NCBI GenBank assembly: GCA_965218555.1
Contig: OZ244625.1
Location: forward strand, 1,178,001-1,242,000
Direction: 5' to 3'
DNA from: JAPPLB01 sp965218555
Lineage (GTDB): Bacteria > Acidobacteriota > Terriglobia > Bryobacterales > UBA6623
Length of the DNA: 64,000 nucleotides
A program made the translations under genes and the position numbers. Positions 45,150-53,984 of this stretch are shown piece after piece. The notes under the pieces were generated by a model. That model was not told the DNA's origin, searched no databases, and worked only from the letters and a program-made list of their open reading frames with translations. Position 1 is the stretch's first letter. Every line of letters starts with the position of its first letter.

Positions 45150-45959
45150 ATGGGTGCATACGACGACTATCTGTCGGCTGTTGTTGATCACTTTTGGGCC
45201 TATGCCGACCGCGAGTTCGGGGATCGGCCAGAGCTCCTCAAGACGTCCCAGCGCTCGCCCACCTCGAAGCGACACCGCCACTTCGCCAGCATGCGGAGTT
45301 CGCAGGCCCTAGCGCAGAGCGTCTACGGCTCGCTCGCAGCACTGGGCAAGGCGGGTGCGCTGGCGGGCCTGATTACGGACGACGGTCTACCGACGGTGCA
45401 AAGCGGAGTGACAGTCCAGATGGAGCACCTCGTCGAACACCTGGGCGAGCCGAGGTCAACGTCGGTCGATGTTTGGCTCGTCGACGGGGGGCAACGGGTT
45501 GCGGTCGAGTGCAAATTCACGGAGCGCGAGTTCAGCCGATGCTCCCGCCCCACCCTGCGGCCCGGCAAGAACCCGAACTACGCGCGCGACCACTGCGACG
45601 GCTCTTACACCCGCCAGCGCGGCCGACGGACGCGCTGCTCGCTGACCGAGATCGGCGTCCGATACTGGCAGTACTTGCCGGAGCTGTTCGACTGGTCGGC
45701 GGACAGGAACATGAAGACGTGCCCGCTGGACGGCACATATCAGCTGGCCAGGAACGTCCTCGCCGCTTGCGTCCGGCCCGACGGGACGGTCGACGCCGAT
45801 GGCGGCCATGCCCTCGTCATCTACGACGACCGCAACCCGGCCTTCCTGCCAGGCGGTGAGGCTGCACAGCAGTGGGAAGCGGCAACTTGGGGCGCTAATG
45901 CGACGGCCGCTACTCCGCCGGTGCTCGTGGCAGAGGCTCGTGGCCCACCTCTCCAATGA
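45150..45959 (+). CDS. PGN_0703-like putative restriction endonuclease, second of a pair
   Basis: A 269-residue protein with TSVDVWLVDGGQRVAVECKF, a second PD-(D/E)XK core (D...ECK), followed by FSRCSRP and, near the C-terminus, CPLDGTYQLARNVLAACVRP and VIYDDRNPAFLPGG. The latter features recall the PGN_0703 family of putative restriction endonucleases. The TTAGGA ribosome site overlaps the stop of the first gene. Two different nuclease folds in one transcript without a methylase point to a defence or DNA-repair cassette, but this is inference. Confidence 0.72.
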   Translation: MGAYDDYLSAVVDHFWAYADREFGDRPELLKTSQRSPTSKRHRHFASMRSSQALAQSVYGSLAALGKAGALAGLITDDGLPTVQSGVTVQMEHLVEHLGEPRSTSVDVWLVDGGQRVAVECKFTEREFSRCSRPTLRPGKNPNYARDHCDGSYTRQRGRRTRCSLTEIGVRYWQYLPELFDWSADRNMKTCPLDGTYQLARNVLAACVRPDGTVDADGGHALVIYDDRNPAFLPGGEAAQQWEAATWGANATAATPPVLVAEARGPPLQ

Positions 45960-46451
45960 TTCCGACCTAGCCTGGCTGGTCAACGGTCTCACCGCCAAGT
46001 ATGGCATCGAGCCATCGGGTCCGTGAACTGCGACCCGTGGCCTTCTCCAGCCGCTGCACCTGACACAGTCGCATTGAAGTTGACGGGCATAAACAAGCAC
46101 AGGGAACCGAGACGCACGCGGGACAAGAACATAAGTGTATAGTGACACTTGATTTGCAACAACGTGGCGGCGGGTGGTGCGCGGCGCGACCGGCATACGG
46201 CCCCGCGTGGTTAGTGGAAACCGGCCTGACAGCCCGGGGTGGAAGTTCCGTGGCAAGCGCGGCGGGCTTGTGGCGGTTGCTCGGCGCGGAGTGATCAGGA
46301 CGGCGATCCGGGTCGATCTGCTCCGAAGAGCGACAAAGCCGACGACCGTTCAAGTCCGCCGCCCAAGAGGTTCCGCGATGACACCTTCCCTGAGCGGCCA
46401 AGCGTTACACCATCGGCCAAGGCGCGTAACGCCGCCACGGACCCCGCGCGC
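45960..46451. other. Intergenic region with a short inverted repeat
   Basis: No gene recognised. AAGTGT-ATAGTG-ACACTT (46133-46150) is a perfect six-base inverted repeat that could be an operator. Nothing else stands out. Confidence 0.45.
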
Positions 46452-47360
46452 TCAGCGATCGAGCGCCTCGCGCAAGGCAGGTTCCAAATCAGCGAACCGG
46501 TAGGAGAAGCCGGATGCTTGCGTTGACGTGGGCAAGACCTTCTTGCTGGAGAGCAGCTCCGTGGCGAATCCGCCGAGCACGATCTTCAGCGCGAACGCCG
46601 GGGCGGGCATGAAGCTGGGCCGGCGCAGGACACGGCCGAGGACACGCGCAAAATCCTTCTGGCTCAGCGGATGCGGCGCCGTGCCGTTGAAGACACCCGA
46701 CTCGCCTCGTTGGATCAAATGCAGGATGATATCGCAGAGGTCGTCGCGATGGATCCAAGACCACCATTGGCGGCCCGAACCGAGCGGGCCGCCGGCGCCG
46801 AGCCGGAAGGGCGTAAGCATGGCGTCGAGCGCGCCGCCGCCTTGGGCCAGGACAACGCCGATGCGCACCTGAGCCACCTGCATCCCAAATTCCCCGGCCT
46901 TGCTCGACTCCGCTTCCCACGCGCGGCAGACCTCGGCAAGGAAATCGTCGCCCGAAGCCGAGGTTTCGTCGAGTTCCTCGTCCCCCCGGTCGCCGTAGAA
47001 ACCGACGGCGCTGGCAGCAACGAGTATCGGCGGCTTGGCCGACAGATCGCGCAATCCATTGACGAGGTTGCGCGTGCCGATGACGCGGCTGTCGCGGATG
47101 GCGTCGCGCTTGGCCTGCGTCCAGCGGCCCACGACCGTCTCGCCGGCGAGATGGACAACGGCATCGGCACCGTCGAAAGCCGCGGCGGGCGCCGCCTCCG
47201 AAAGCGGATTCCAGGCGCAGGCTGAATCAATAGCGGGCGCTCTCGAGGCGGCGCTCTCCGCGTCCCTGGTGAGAGCGACGACCTGACAGCCCGCTTGCTT
47301 GAGCTTTTGGGACAGCCGGCAGCCTACAAAACCGGTGGCGCCCGTGACGACGATCTTCAT
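46452..47360 (-). CDS. TIGR01777-family NAD-dependent epimerase/dehydratase
   Basis: A 302-residue extended SDR protein. MKIVVTGATGFVGCRLSQKL is the Rossmann nucleotide-binding motif, ADAVVHLAGETVVGRW and ASAVGFYGDRGDEELDE are typical of the YfcH/TIGR01777 group, and a DUF1731-type C-terminus (RVLRRPSFMPAPAFALKIVL) is present. The substrate is unknown. An AGGAAACC box precedes the start. Confidence 0.9.
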   Translation of the reverse strand: MKIVVTGATGFVGCRLSQKLKQAGCQVVALTRDAESAASRAPAIDSACAWNPLSEAAPAAAFDGADAVVHLAGETVVGRWTQAKRDAIRDSRVIGTRNLVNGLRDLSAKPPILVAASAVGFYGDRGDEELDETSASGDDFLAEVCRAWEAESSKAGEFGMQVAQVRIGVVLAQGGGALDAMLTPFRLGAGGPLGSGRQWWSWIHRDDLCDIILHLIQRGESGVFNGTAPHPLSQKDFARVLGRVLRRPSFMPAPAFALKIVLGGFATELLSSKKVLPTSTQASGFSYRFADLEPALREALDR

Positions 47361-47702
47361 GGTTTCCTCGCTTGGGAGGCGGCCGGGGCGCCGGGATATC
47401 CCGGAACCGTTGCGGTCACCCTAGCGGTGAGACGAAGGCAAAGTCAACTGAGTGGTTACTCGGTGATCATTACAGAAACGGCCACCGAGCAGGCCGCAGG
47501 AAAGAAAGCCCCTCGCTGGGATCGACGGGACCATCAGCGCCGGCGGCATCTAGCGGCGCAACGGCCGCTAAGCCGACTCCGCGCCGCGCACCTTGCCTGT
47601 GCTTTTAGGAACGACTCGCACACAATAAGCTTCTTTCCGGGCGCGCGGACTGTAGACAAGCAACCGTCACGGTGTGTGATATTTTGAGGGCAGGCTCAAT
47701 CG
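47361..47702. other. Intergenic region
   Basis: No gene recognised; it separates the divergent epimerase and membrane-protein genes. GGGCAGG before 47703 may be a ribosome site. Confidence 0.5.
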
Positions 47703-48110
47703 ATGCCAAAGCAGAAACAGGCGATGCCTCCGGTCCGTCAATGGGCGGCGCCAGTTCTTTTGGGTTGGCTTGTCCCGGGGGCAGGACATTTTTACCTCAA
47801 GCGCTGGAATCACGGCGGCCTGCTGCTGTTCGCGATTGCGAGCATGTTCATCTTCGGGCTGCTGATGCGCGGCCGCATGTTCGAGCCGCAAACCGGCGAC
47901 CTCTTCACGACGGTCATCCATTGCGGCGGCTACATTGCGGATGTCGCCAACGGCTCGCTCTACTTCCTGGCAAGCTGGCTGGGCTACCAACAACAGCAAA
48001 TGGCGACAGCGGTGGCGGACTACGGAACAAAGTTCCTGGTCTGCGCCGGATTGCTAAACATCCTCGCGGTCATCGACGCCTACGAGATCGCGGCGAGCGA
48101 GAAACCCTAA
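47703..48110 (+). CDS. Small multi-pass membrane protein (DUF6677-like)
   Basis: A 135-residue protein with a proline-rich opening WAAPVLLGWLVPGAGHFYLK (the GxGHFY turn is typical of TM2-like/DUF6677 proteins), a second helix GGLLLFAIASMFIFGLLMRG and a third segment LVCAGLLNILAVIDAYEI. Function unknown. The next gene starts with no gap (TAAATG). Confidence 0.65.
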   Translation: MPKQKQAMPPVRQWAAPVLLGWLVPGAGHFYLKRWNHGGLLLFAIASMFIFGLLMRGRMFEPQTGDLFTTVIHCGGYIADVANGSLYFLASWLGYQQQQMATAVADYGTKFLVCAGLLNILAVIDAYEIAASEKP

Positions 48111-48293
48111 ATGCACTTGGGCCTCACCCATCTCCAGGCGGCGCTGTTGTTCGCCTTCTTCTCGTCGATTGTGCTGGGCGTGGTCGGACGCAACACCGAC
48201 AAAGAGCGCATTCGGTACGGCGTGACCGTATTCGGCTACTTTGTAGCAGCGATCTTCGGGCTCGGCTGGCTGATGTACTTCGGCCACGGCTGA
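48111..48293 (+). CDS. 60-residue two-helix membrane protein
   Basis: Begins directly after the preceding stop. Two membrane helices (LQAALLFAFFSSIVLGVVG and YFVAAIFGLGWLMYFGHG) are separated by a charged loop (RNTDKERIRYG). Probably a partner of the DUF6677-like protein; no function is known. Confidence 0.6.
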   Translation: MHLGLTHLQAALLFAFFSSIVLGVVGRNTDKERIRYGVTVFGYFVAAIFGLGWLMYFGHG

Positions 48294-48326
48294 TCGACCG
48301 CAAGCCGCGGACCCCGAGCCGCAGCA

Positions 48327-50102
48327 TCAAGCCTGCAAACGCCCCGCCAACCACACGATGTAGTCGGAGTTGCGGCGGCGGATCTCGGCCAGAAGATCCG
48401 CCGGCAATTCGTCGATCTTTTCCTTGAAGAAGCGAGTGTCGCCGTCCGGGGCTTCCCGGTCGCGTGTGCCCACCAGGTTGCCGATCCAGAAAACCAGGAA
48501 CAGGTTGCCGTCAATGCGGCCCTTGCCGCGATCACCCAGATAGTACCCGAGCCCTTTCTCGCGATAGATGTCCGCCAAGGCGCTCTCTTCACCGAACGCG
48601 TTCCGTGAGGCGAATTCATGGCAGCGATCGACCATCCTCCGATAGAGGCTCCGCCACGGATTCCCCTCCGGCTGCTCCGACAGCACATCGAGAAGCTGCA
48701 ACTGCAATTCACCGGAAATCTTGTAGTTCACCCGGCCCGCTGTCGCGTTCCCGATCATCTCGAGCACGTGCGCCTGCTTTCCGCTTCCCGAGTGGATGCT
48801 GAGAGTGCCGTCGAAGTGCCGCGCCACCGCCGCCAGTTCACGCACGCGGCTTTCGAGCTCGGCTACCGGATTGCCTTCGAAGCCACCTTCGACCGCCGGC
48901 ACAAGCTCCGGCCACATCTTCCCGGCCGCATACGCTTTCAACTCGTCGAGCGCTTCCGGATACGCCTGCCTCTTTTTGAATCCCAGGTTTGGCGGAACAA
49001 GGCTCGCCGGACGTCCCCGCTGCTGCAGCCAGTGCATGTAAAAGAACAACTCCTTCGGCGCGGTAAGCGTTGCCGCCTCGTCAATCGAAGGCTCAAAGTC
49101 GAAGTCCGCACCCGACTTCTGTTCGCGGATGAAGTCGTACAGCTCTTCGTTCAGTTTCAGGCTTTCGCCGAACTTGACCGCCAGCCGGCGCACTTCCGAT
49201 GGAGAAAAGCGATATTCGCGATCTTCGACCTGCAACGGAGCGGCGAATTCGTTCAGAAGCCAGCCCTGTTCCTCCCGCGTCAACGTCTTGGCAAAGGCTT
49301 GCTCCACCTCCGCATCCGTCCAAGCGCGCGGGTGTCGGGTATCCGCCAGCAACTCGAAAAGGCGTGAAGAATCGGTCGTGAACTTGGTATAGCCGGAGGC
49401 CCGGCGAATGGCCTCTCGGGTGGCTTTAATCGATCGAGAGACTTCCTCGGGCGTTGCGCCGTTGACGATGAAATGGTCGGCCTCGGCGGAGTATCCGTTC
49501 CTCCAGCCGGCCCGAATCGCAGCCCACAGACCACTGTGGTAGAGGTGCTCGATCGATACGCGGGTGTGACCGATCGCGGTCGGATCCTCGCCGTCGCGGG
49601 CCGCAATTTCTTCGTCGATGGTCATCTCCCGCGTCGCGGAAAGTTGCACCGTGCTGGCCATGTTGACGCCGGTCTCGCTGAGGATGCGGTCGAACGCGCC
49701 AAACACAGCCGGCAGAGCGATCTCGGGATGACGGTTGCCCACCGCCACGGCGGGTAAGTCCTTTTGGGGCCGGGGCAGGAACAGGGAGTCTTTGGCGGCC
49801 AACGCACGCACGGATTCGCGGTCCGTCGGCAGGAAAGACTGTTCCCGAATCTGAACTTCGCCATCCCCGACGCGCGTAAACGTCAGCAGGGTGGATTGAC
49901 GTTCGTCTCCGTCCCGATCAGCCACGAGATGCAATGTCCGCGGATCGCCCGGCTCCGGCGTCAACGACGGCAGGCGGAGGCACAGCCCCTCGACGCCGAT
50001 CCCGGCCCTTGCGGCAACGCGATGGTGCGCCGCATCGCTCAACTCCTCATCCCCGACCACATGAAACAAGCTCCGACCCAACTCCTGAAGACTCTCGATC
50101 AT
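48327..50102 (-). CDS. uxaE: Tagaturonate epimerase-like protein (UxaE family)
   Basis: A 591-residue protein with UxaE features: a metal and substrate segment ADHFIVNGATPEEVSRSIKA, then FDFEPSIDEAATLTAPKELF, and LSIHSGSGKQAHVLEMIG. UxaE converts tagaturonate to fructuronate in a variant galacturonate route; this protein is longer than the thermophile enzyme by an N-terminal extension. The start at 50102 follows GGAGG. No other uronate genes are in view. Confidence 0.75.
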   Translation of the reverse strand: MIESLQELGRSLFHVVGDEELSDAAHHRVAARAGIGVEGLCLRLPSLTPEPGDPRTLHLVADRDGDERQSTLLTFTRVGDGEVQIREQSFLPTDRESVRALAAKDSLFLPRPQKDLPAVAVGNRHPEIALPAVFGAFDRILSETGVNMASTVQLSATREMTIDEEIAARDGEDPTAIGHTRVSIEHLYHSGLWAAIRAGWRNGYSAEADHFIVNGATPEEVSRSIKATREAIRRASGYTKFTTDSSRLFELLADTRHPRAWTDAEVEQAFAKTLTREEQGWLLNEFAAPLQVEDREYRFSPSEVRRLAVKFGESLKLNEELYDFIREQKSGADFDFEPSIDEAATLTAPKELFFYMHWLQQRGRPASLVPPNLGFKKRQAYPEALDELKAYAAGKMWPELVPAVEGGFEGNPVAELESRVRELAAVARHFDGTLSIHSGSGKQAHVLEMIGNATAGRVNYKISGELQLQLLDVLSEQPEGNPWRSLYRRMVDRCHEFASRNAFGEESALADIYREKGLGYYLGDRGKGRIDGNLFLVFWIGNLVGTRDREAPDGDTRFFKEKIDELPADLLAEIRRRNSDYIVWLAGRLQA

Positions 50103-50249
50103 CTCGACCTCCCATTTCGCCCTCGATCCCCAGACCGTGGACGCAATCCACCTAGCAACGCAACGAGTTTTGCCAACACCCCGTCTCTTCTTGAGAAGGC
50201 CCTGAATTCTGGCATACTGGATGGACCCGGAGCAATTCTCCACTCGGCA

Positions 50250-51548
50250 ATGAAAGCGCTTTTTTCGGCCTTGTTCATCGTGGTCTTCGGCATCGTTGCT
50301 GCGGCGCAATCGACCACCGGCGCGGCCGCGCAAGAATCGTCGAAGACTCCCGAAAACAAGAAGTTCCCGCTCCGCGAGATCATTGTCGACGGCAACGAAA
50401 ACTTCGAGACCGAAGACATCATCGAAGTGCTCGGCCTTGAGATCGGTCAGATGGCCAACCGGGCGGATTTCGAGAGCGCGGTCGGCAAAATCGACACAAC
50501 CGGCGTCTTCGAAGGGTATGCGTTTCGCTTCGGCCCTAAGGACGATGGCTATACCGTGACCTTCACGGTTCAGGAAACTCCGGAACTCTATGCGGTGCGT
50601 TTCGACGGCTTCGATATCCCCGAAGAAGAGATCCGAGCCCGCCTGCGCGAGAAGATCCCTCTGTTCGGACCGAAAGTCCCACCAACCGGCATCATGGCGC
50701 GGCGCATCGGCGATCTGCTGCAAGAACTCTGGATCGAACTAGGCAATCAGACCAAGATCACCGGCGACCTCAATCTCCTCAGCGACGACGAGTTCGAAAT
50801 ACTGTACCGGCCCGAGGGCACGGTCCAGAACATCGCTTTCACGAGGTTCGAAAACGCGAAGATGGTTTCGCCGTTGACGCTGCAGCAGAAGTTCAACAGC
50901 GTGGCGATGGGGGTCACCTACACCGAACGGCGTTTACACGAGCTGCTCAAGTACAACATCAAGCCCTTGTACGAGCAAGTCGGCCGCCTGGAAGTAAAGT
51001 TCTGCCCCTGCACCATCGAGCCGGATACGGAAACCAAAGGACTGATCGTCACGATTCAAGTGGACGAGGGGCCGGAGTACAAATTCGGCGAGGTCGTACC
51101 TCCGCAAACCTCATTCATCAAGCCGGAGGACCTGTCGAAGCTCATCAAGTTTCAGCCCGGCGACACGGCTAACCTCGCGCTCGTCAGCGAGGCGCTCAAA
51201 CGTTATGAAGACCAGTTCAAGGGCAATGGGTTCATCAACATCCGCTCACAATACGACCCGACCACGAACCCCGACAAGAAAACCGTCGACATCGTCATGA
51301 GACTCGACCCGGGCGATCGATACGTCTTTCGCAAGCTGGAGATCAAGGGGCTGGATCTGGTGGCCGAGGCGACCGTCCGCAAGCGCTGGGCGCCGAAGGC
51401 GGGCGATCACTTCAACCAACACTACCCTGCGATCTTTCTCAATCGAGTACGCGCCGATCAGATGTTCGACAACCTGCAAACGACCGATTGGCAGATGAAA
51501 ACGGACGAAGCCGAGAAGGCCGTGGATGTTCAACTCATCTTCAAGTAA
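50250..51548 (+). CDS. Periplasmic POTRA-repeat protein without a beta-barrel
   Basis: A signal peptide (MKALFSALFIVVFGIVAAAQ) precedes several POTRA-like modules: FPLREIIVDGNENFETEDII (first), YAVRFDGFDIPEEEIRARL (second), VQVDEGPEYKFGEVVPPQ-like (residue range about 270-340) and YVFRKLEIKGLDLVAEATV (last). POTRA domains normally sit in front of BamA/TamA barrels, but this 432-residue protein ends with IFK after the last module and has no barrel. It may be a soluble partner of an outer-membrane assembly machine. It overlaps the next gene by 23 bases. Confidence 0.75.
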   Translation: MKALFSALFIVVFGIVAAAQSTTGAAAQESSKTPENKKFPLREIIVDGNENFETEDIIEVLGLEIGQMANRADFESAVGKIDTTGVFEGYAFRFGPKDDGYTVTFTVQETPELYAVRFDGFDIPEEEIRARLREKIPLFGPKVPPTGIMARRIGDLLQELWIELGNQTKITGDLNLLSDDEFEILYRPEGTVQNIAFTRFENAKMVSPLTLQQKFNSVAMGVTYTERRLHELLKYNIKPLYEQVGRLEVKFCPCTIEPDTETKGLIVTIQVDEGPEYKFGEVVPPQTSFIKPEDLSKLIKFQPGDTANLALVSEALKRYEDQFKGNGFINIRSQYDPTTNPDKKTVDIVMRLDPGDRYVFRKLEIKGLDLVAEATVRKRWAPKAGDHFNQHYPAIFLNRVRADQMFDNLQTTDWQMKTDEAEKAVDVQLIFK

Positions 51549-52845
51549 GAGCCTTTTCGGCAGACTGTTCGGCGCAATCGTCGTGGTTGCGCTGGCCGCC
51601 GGAAATCCGATATGGGGCCAGGAAACCGAGCTTGCCGACGAGCAGAGTGCAGAACTCTTCTCGCAAGTCGACGCCATGCTCGCCAGTCTGAGCGAGATCA
51701 CCGGCCTCGAAGTTCGCAAGCCGATCCCACGGGAACTTTTGACGCGCGACGAGATCCGGGGACTCATCGAATCCCGCATCGCTCAGGAGAGCAAGCCGGA
51801 GGAAGTCCGCCGGGAGGAGCTGTTTCTCAAGCTGTTCGGTTTCGTTGGCGATGACTTCGACTTGAAGGGCGAGGTCGTTGACGTCCTGACGGAGCAGGCC
51901 ATCGCGCTCTACGACTTCAAAGACCGGCGCCTCTACCTCGCGACATGGACGCCAGCGGACATGCAGGAGTTTGCGCTCGTCCACGAGCTGGCTCACGCCC
52001 TCGCCGACCAGCACTTCAATCTCAAGAGGTTCGTCAAGAGAGCCAGGAGTTCAGAAGAGGACATCGCCCGCTCAGCGGTCATGGAAGGACAGGCATCCTG
52101 GTTGATGACCGAGCACGTCCTGCGGCAAAGCGGCCGCTCGATGGTCGGCAACCGGCTCATCGCGATCGCCGCCGCGAGCGCAACCAAGGTAGAGGCGGAC
52201 CGGTTTCCGGTTTTCTCGGCAGCGCCCCTGTTCCTGCGCGAAGCCATGCTCTTCCCCTACGCCGAGGGGCTGTTGTTTCAGCAGGAGATCATTGACAAGC
52301 TGGGGGCCAAGGCCTTCACCGAGATATTCCGCCGCCCTCCGAGCACATCGCAGCACATCCTGGAACCCGAGAGTTATCTCGAGAAGCGGCGCGCCAACCA
52401 CCCCGTCTTGCCGGAACTCGATCTCCCGAAAGGCTTCCGGCGCATCCACTACGGCGAGATCGGTCAACTCGATCACCGTATCCTTCTGAAGCAGTTCCTG
52501 ACGCGGGAGATCGCCGACGATCTCTCGCCCCGTTGGCGCGGAGGACGCTACGAGATCCTCGAGCACAGGAAGACCGGGCAGGCGGTACTCGCCTACGCCG
52601 TGCGGTGGGAGCGGCCGGAAGACGCGGCTCGCTACCTCGATCTCTACAAGATGATCTGCAAGAAGAAGTGGGGCGAGGTCGAGTTCGAAAGCGAGACAGA
52701 CAGCGAGGTCACCGGGCACGCCAAAGAAGGTTCGTTCCGGCTTAGCCGTGTGGATACCGTCTTTACTAGCATCGAAGGGATACCGGATGATAGAGTGAAG
52801 CCACCCGCGAGAGAGCAACCCCTCGCCTTCCAAGCCGCGAATTAG
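51526..52845 (+). CDS. Secreted HExxH zinc metallopeptidase-like protein
   Basis: A 439-residue exported protein. After a signal peptide (LFGRLFGAIVVVALAAGNPI), residues near 150 carry FALVHELAHALADQHF, the HExxH zinc motif, with a probable third ligand in VMEGQASWLMTEHVL about 35 residues later. The remainder resembles no family I can name. Its start lies inside the POTRA gene, so the two are co-translated and may work together at the envelope. Confidence 0.7.
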   Translation: MFNSSSSKSLFGRLFGAIVVVALAAGNPIWGQETELADEQSAELFSQVDAMLASLSEITGLEVRKPIPRELLTRDEIRGLIESRIAQESKPEEVRREELFLKLFGFVGDDFDLKGEVVDVLTEQAIALYDFKDRRLYLATWTPADMQEFALVHELAHALADQHFNLKRFVKRARSSEEDIARSAVMEGQASWLMTEHVLRQSGRSMVGNRLIAIAAASATKVEADRFPVFSAAPLFLREAMLFPYAEGLLFQQEIIDKLGAKAFTEIFRRPPSTSQHILEPESYLEKRRANHPVLPELDLPKGFRRIHYGEIGQLDHRILLKQFLTREIADDLSPRWRGGRYEILEHRKTGQAVLAYAVRWERPEDAARYLDLYKMICKKKWGEVEFESETDSEVTGHAKEGSFRLSRVDTVFTSIEGIPDDRVKPPAREQPLAFQAAN

Positions 52846-52860
52846 GCTCGAGAAAGCATC

Positions 52861-53394
52861 ATGCGAGTTCTGAAAGTTTCATTGATTGCCCTGATCCTGT
52901 GCGTTTCACTGACGGCCGGCGAAGTGCCTCGCCCGGCGCCGGTGCTCAATTTCACGACACTGGACGGCCAATCCATGAGCCTGCAGGACCTCAAGGGCAA
53001 AGTCGTTGCCGTGATGTTCTTCAGCACTACCTGTCCTCACTGCCAGAAAACGACGCAAGTCCTGAACCCGATCTATGCGCGTCTGCGGTCCCGGGGGCTG
53101 GAGATCATCGGCTTGGCGACAAACCGATCGGCAACCACCGATATCGAAGAGTTTCGCCGCACCTTCGGCGCGAATTTTCCTTTGACGGTCTCCAGCCGTT
53201 TCGAGTGCGCACGCTTCGCCGGCCTTTCGCTGATGGCGCACTTCTATGTCCCGTACATGTTCTTCATCGACCGGAACGGCCAGATTCGGCACGAGCACGA
53301 AGGTGGTGACCGGCAGTTCTACAGCAATCAAGCCCGGAACATCCAAGTCGAGTTGGAAGCGCTACTGAACGAACCCGCCGGGAAGACCAGCTAG
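52861..53394 (+). CDS. TlpA-like thioredoxin, first of a tandem pair
   Basis: A 177-residue exported thioredoxin-fold protein with signal peptide (VSLIALILCVSLTAG), the core LKGKVVAVMFFSTTCPHCQK (CPHC redox motif) and the cis-proline side YVPYMFFIDRNGQIRHEH. It probably reduces or transfers electrons in the periplasm. It is a close paralogue of the next gene and follows the metallopeptidase by 15 bp. Confidence 0.87.
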   Translation: MRVLKVSLIALILCVSLTAGEVPRPAPVLNFTTLDGQSMSLQDLKGKVVAVMFFSTTCPHCQKTTQVLNPIYARLRSRGLEIIGLATNRSATTDIEEFRRTFGANFPLTVSSRFECARFAGLSLMAHFYVPYMFFIDRNGQIRHEHEGGDRQFYSNQARNIQVELEALLNEPAGKTS

Positions 53395-53414
53395 CCTACC
53401 CTCAGCCGACAACC

Positions 53415-53942
53415 GTGTTCAGGATTCTCAGTACCGTTCTGCTTCTGCTCGCCGGAGCCTCCTATTCCCTGCAAGCCGCCGACCTCCCGCGAGCGGCCGG
53501 CCCTCTTGAAGTTCGAACCTGGGAGGGCGAGCAGTGGCGGCTTGATCAGCTCAAGGGCAAGGTTGTCGTCGTCATGTTCATGTCGACCAATTGCCCGCAC
53601 TGCCACGCAGCTACCCAGGCCCTCAAAGCCATCTACGAAGAGTCGAAGGCGCGCGGACTCGAGGTCATCGGTATCGCCACGAACCGTCAAGCAGAGACGG
53701 AAATGAGATCCTTCTTGCAGCGGTTCGAACCGACCTTCCCTGTTTCCGTCGGCACCCGTGCGCTTTGGGCGGGGTTCGGGGGGTTCTCCGTGATGGCGCG
53801 CCCGCCCTTCTACCCTCACATGCTGATCGTCGATCGCTCCGGCACGATTCGTGAGGAACATACCGGCAAAGAGCGCAACTACTATTCCTACACGAACTTG
53901 CGCCGCTTGCTCGAGAAGTACCTCCAAGAGCCGACCTCCTAA
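53415..53942 (+). CDS. TlpA-like thioredoxin, second of a tandem pair
   Basis: A 175-residue paralogue with GTG start, signal peptide (ILSTVLLLLAGASYSLQA) and LKGKVVVVMFMSTNCPHCHA (CPHC). The two copies match through the fold (EVIGIATNRQAETEMRSFL against EIIGLATNRSATTDIEEF), so they arose by tandem duplication; divergence in the tail may reflect different partners. Confidence 0.87.
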   Translation: MFRILSTVLLLLAGASYSLQAADLPRAAGPLEVRTWEGEQWRLDQLKGKVVVVMFMSTNCPHCHAATQALKAIYEESKARGLEVIGIATNRQAETEMRSFLQRFEPTFPVSVGTRALWAGFGGFSVMARPPFYPHMLIVDRSGTIREEHTGKERNYYSYTNLRRLLEKYLQEPTS

Positions 53943-53984
53943 CAGAAAGCCCAGTCGGGGAAACGACGTCTTTACCACTTCGGC

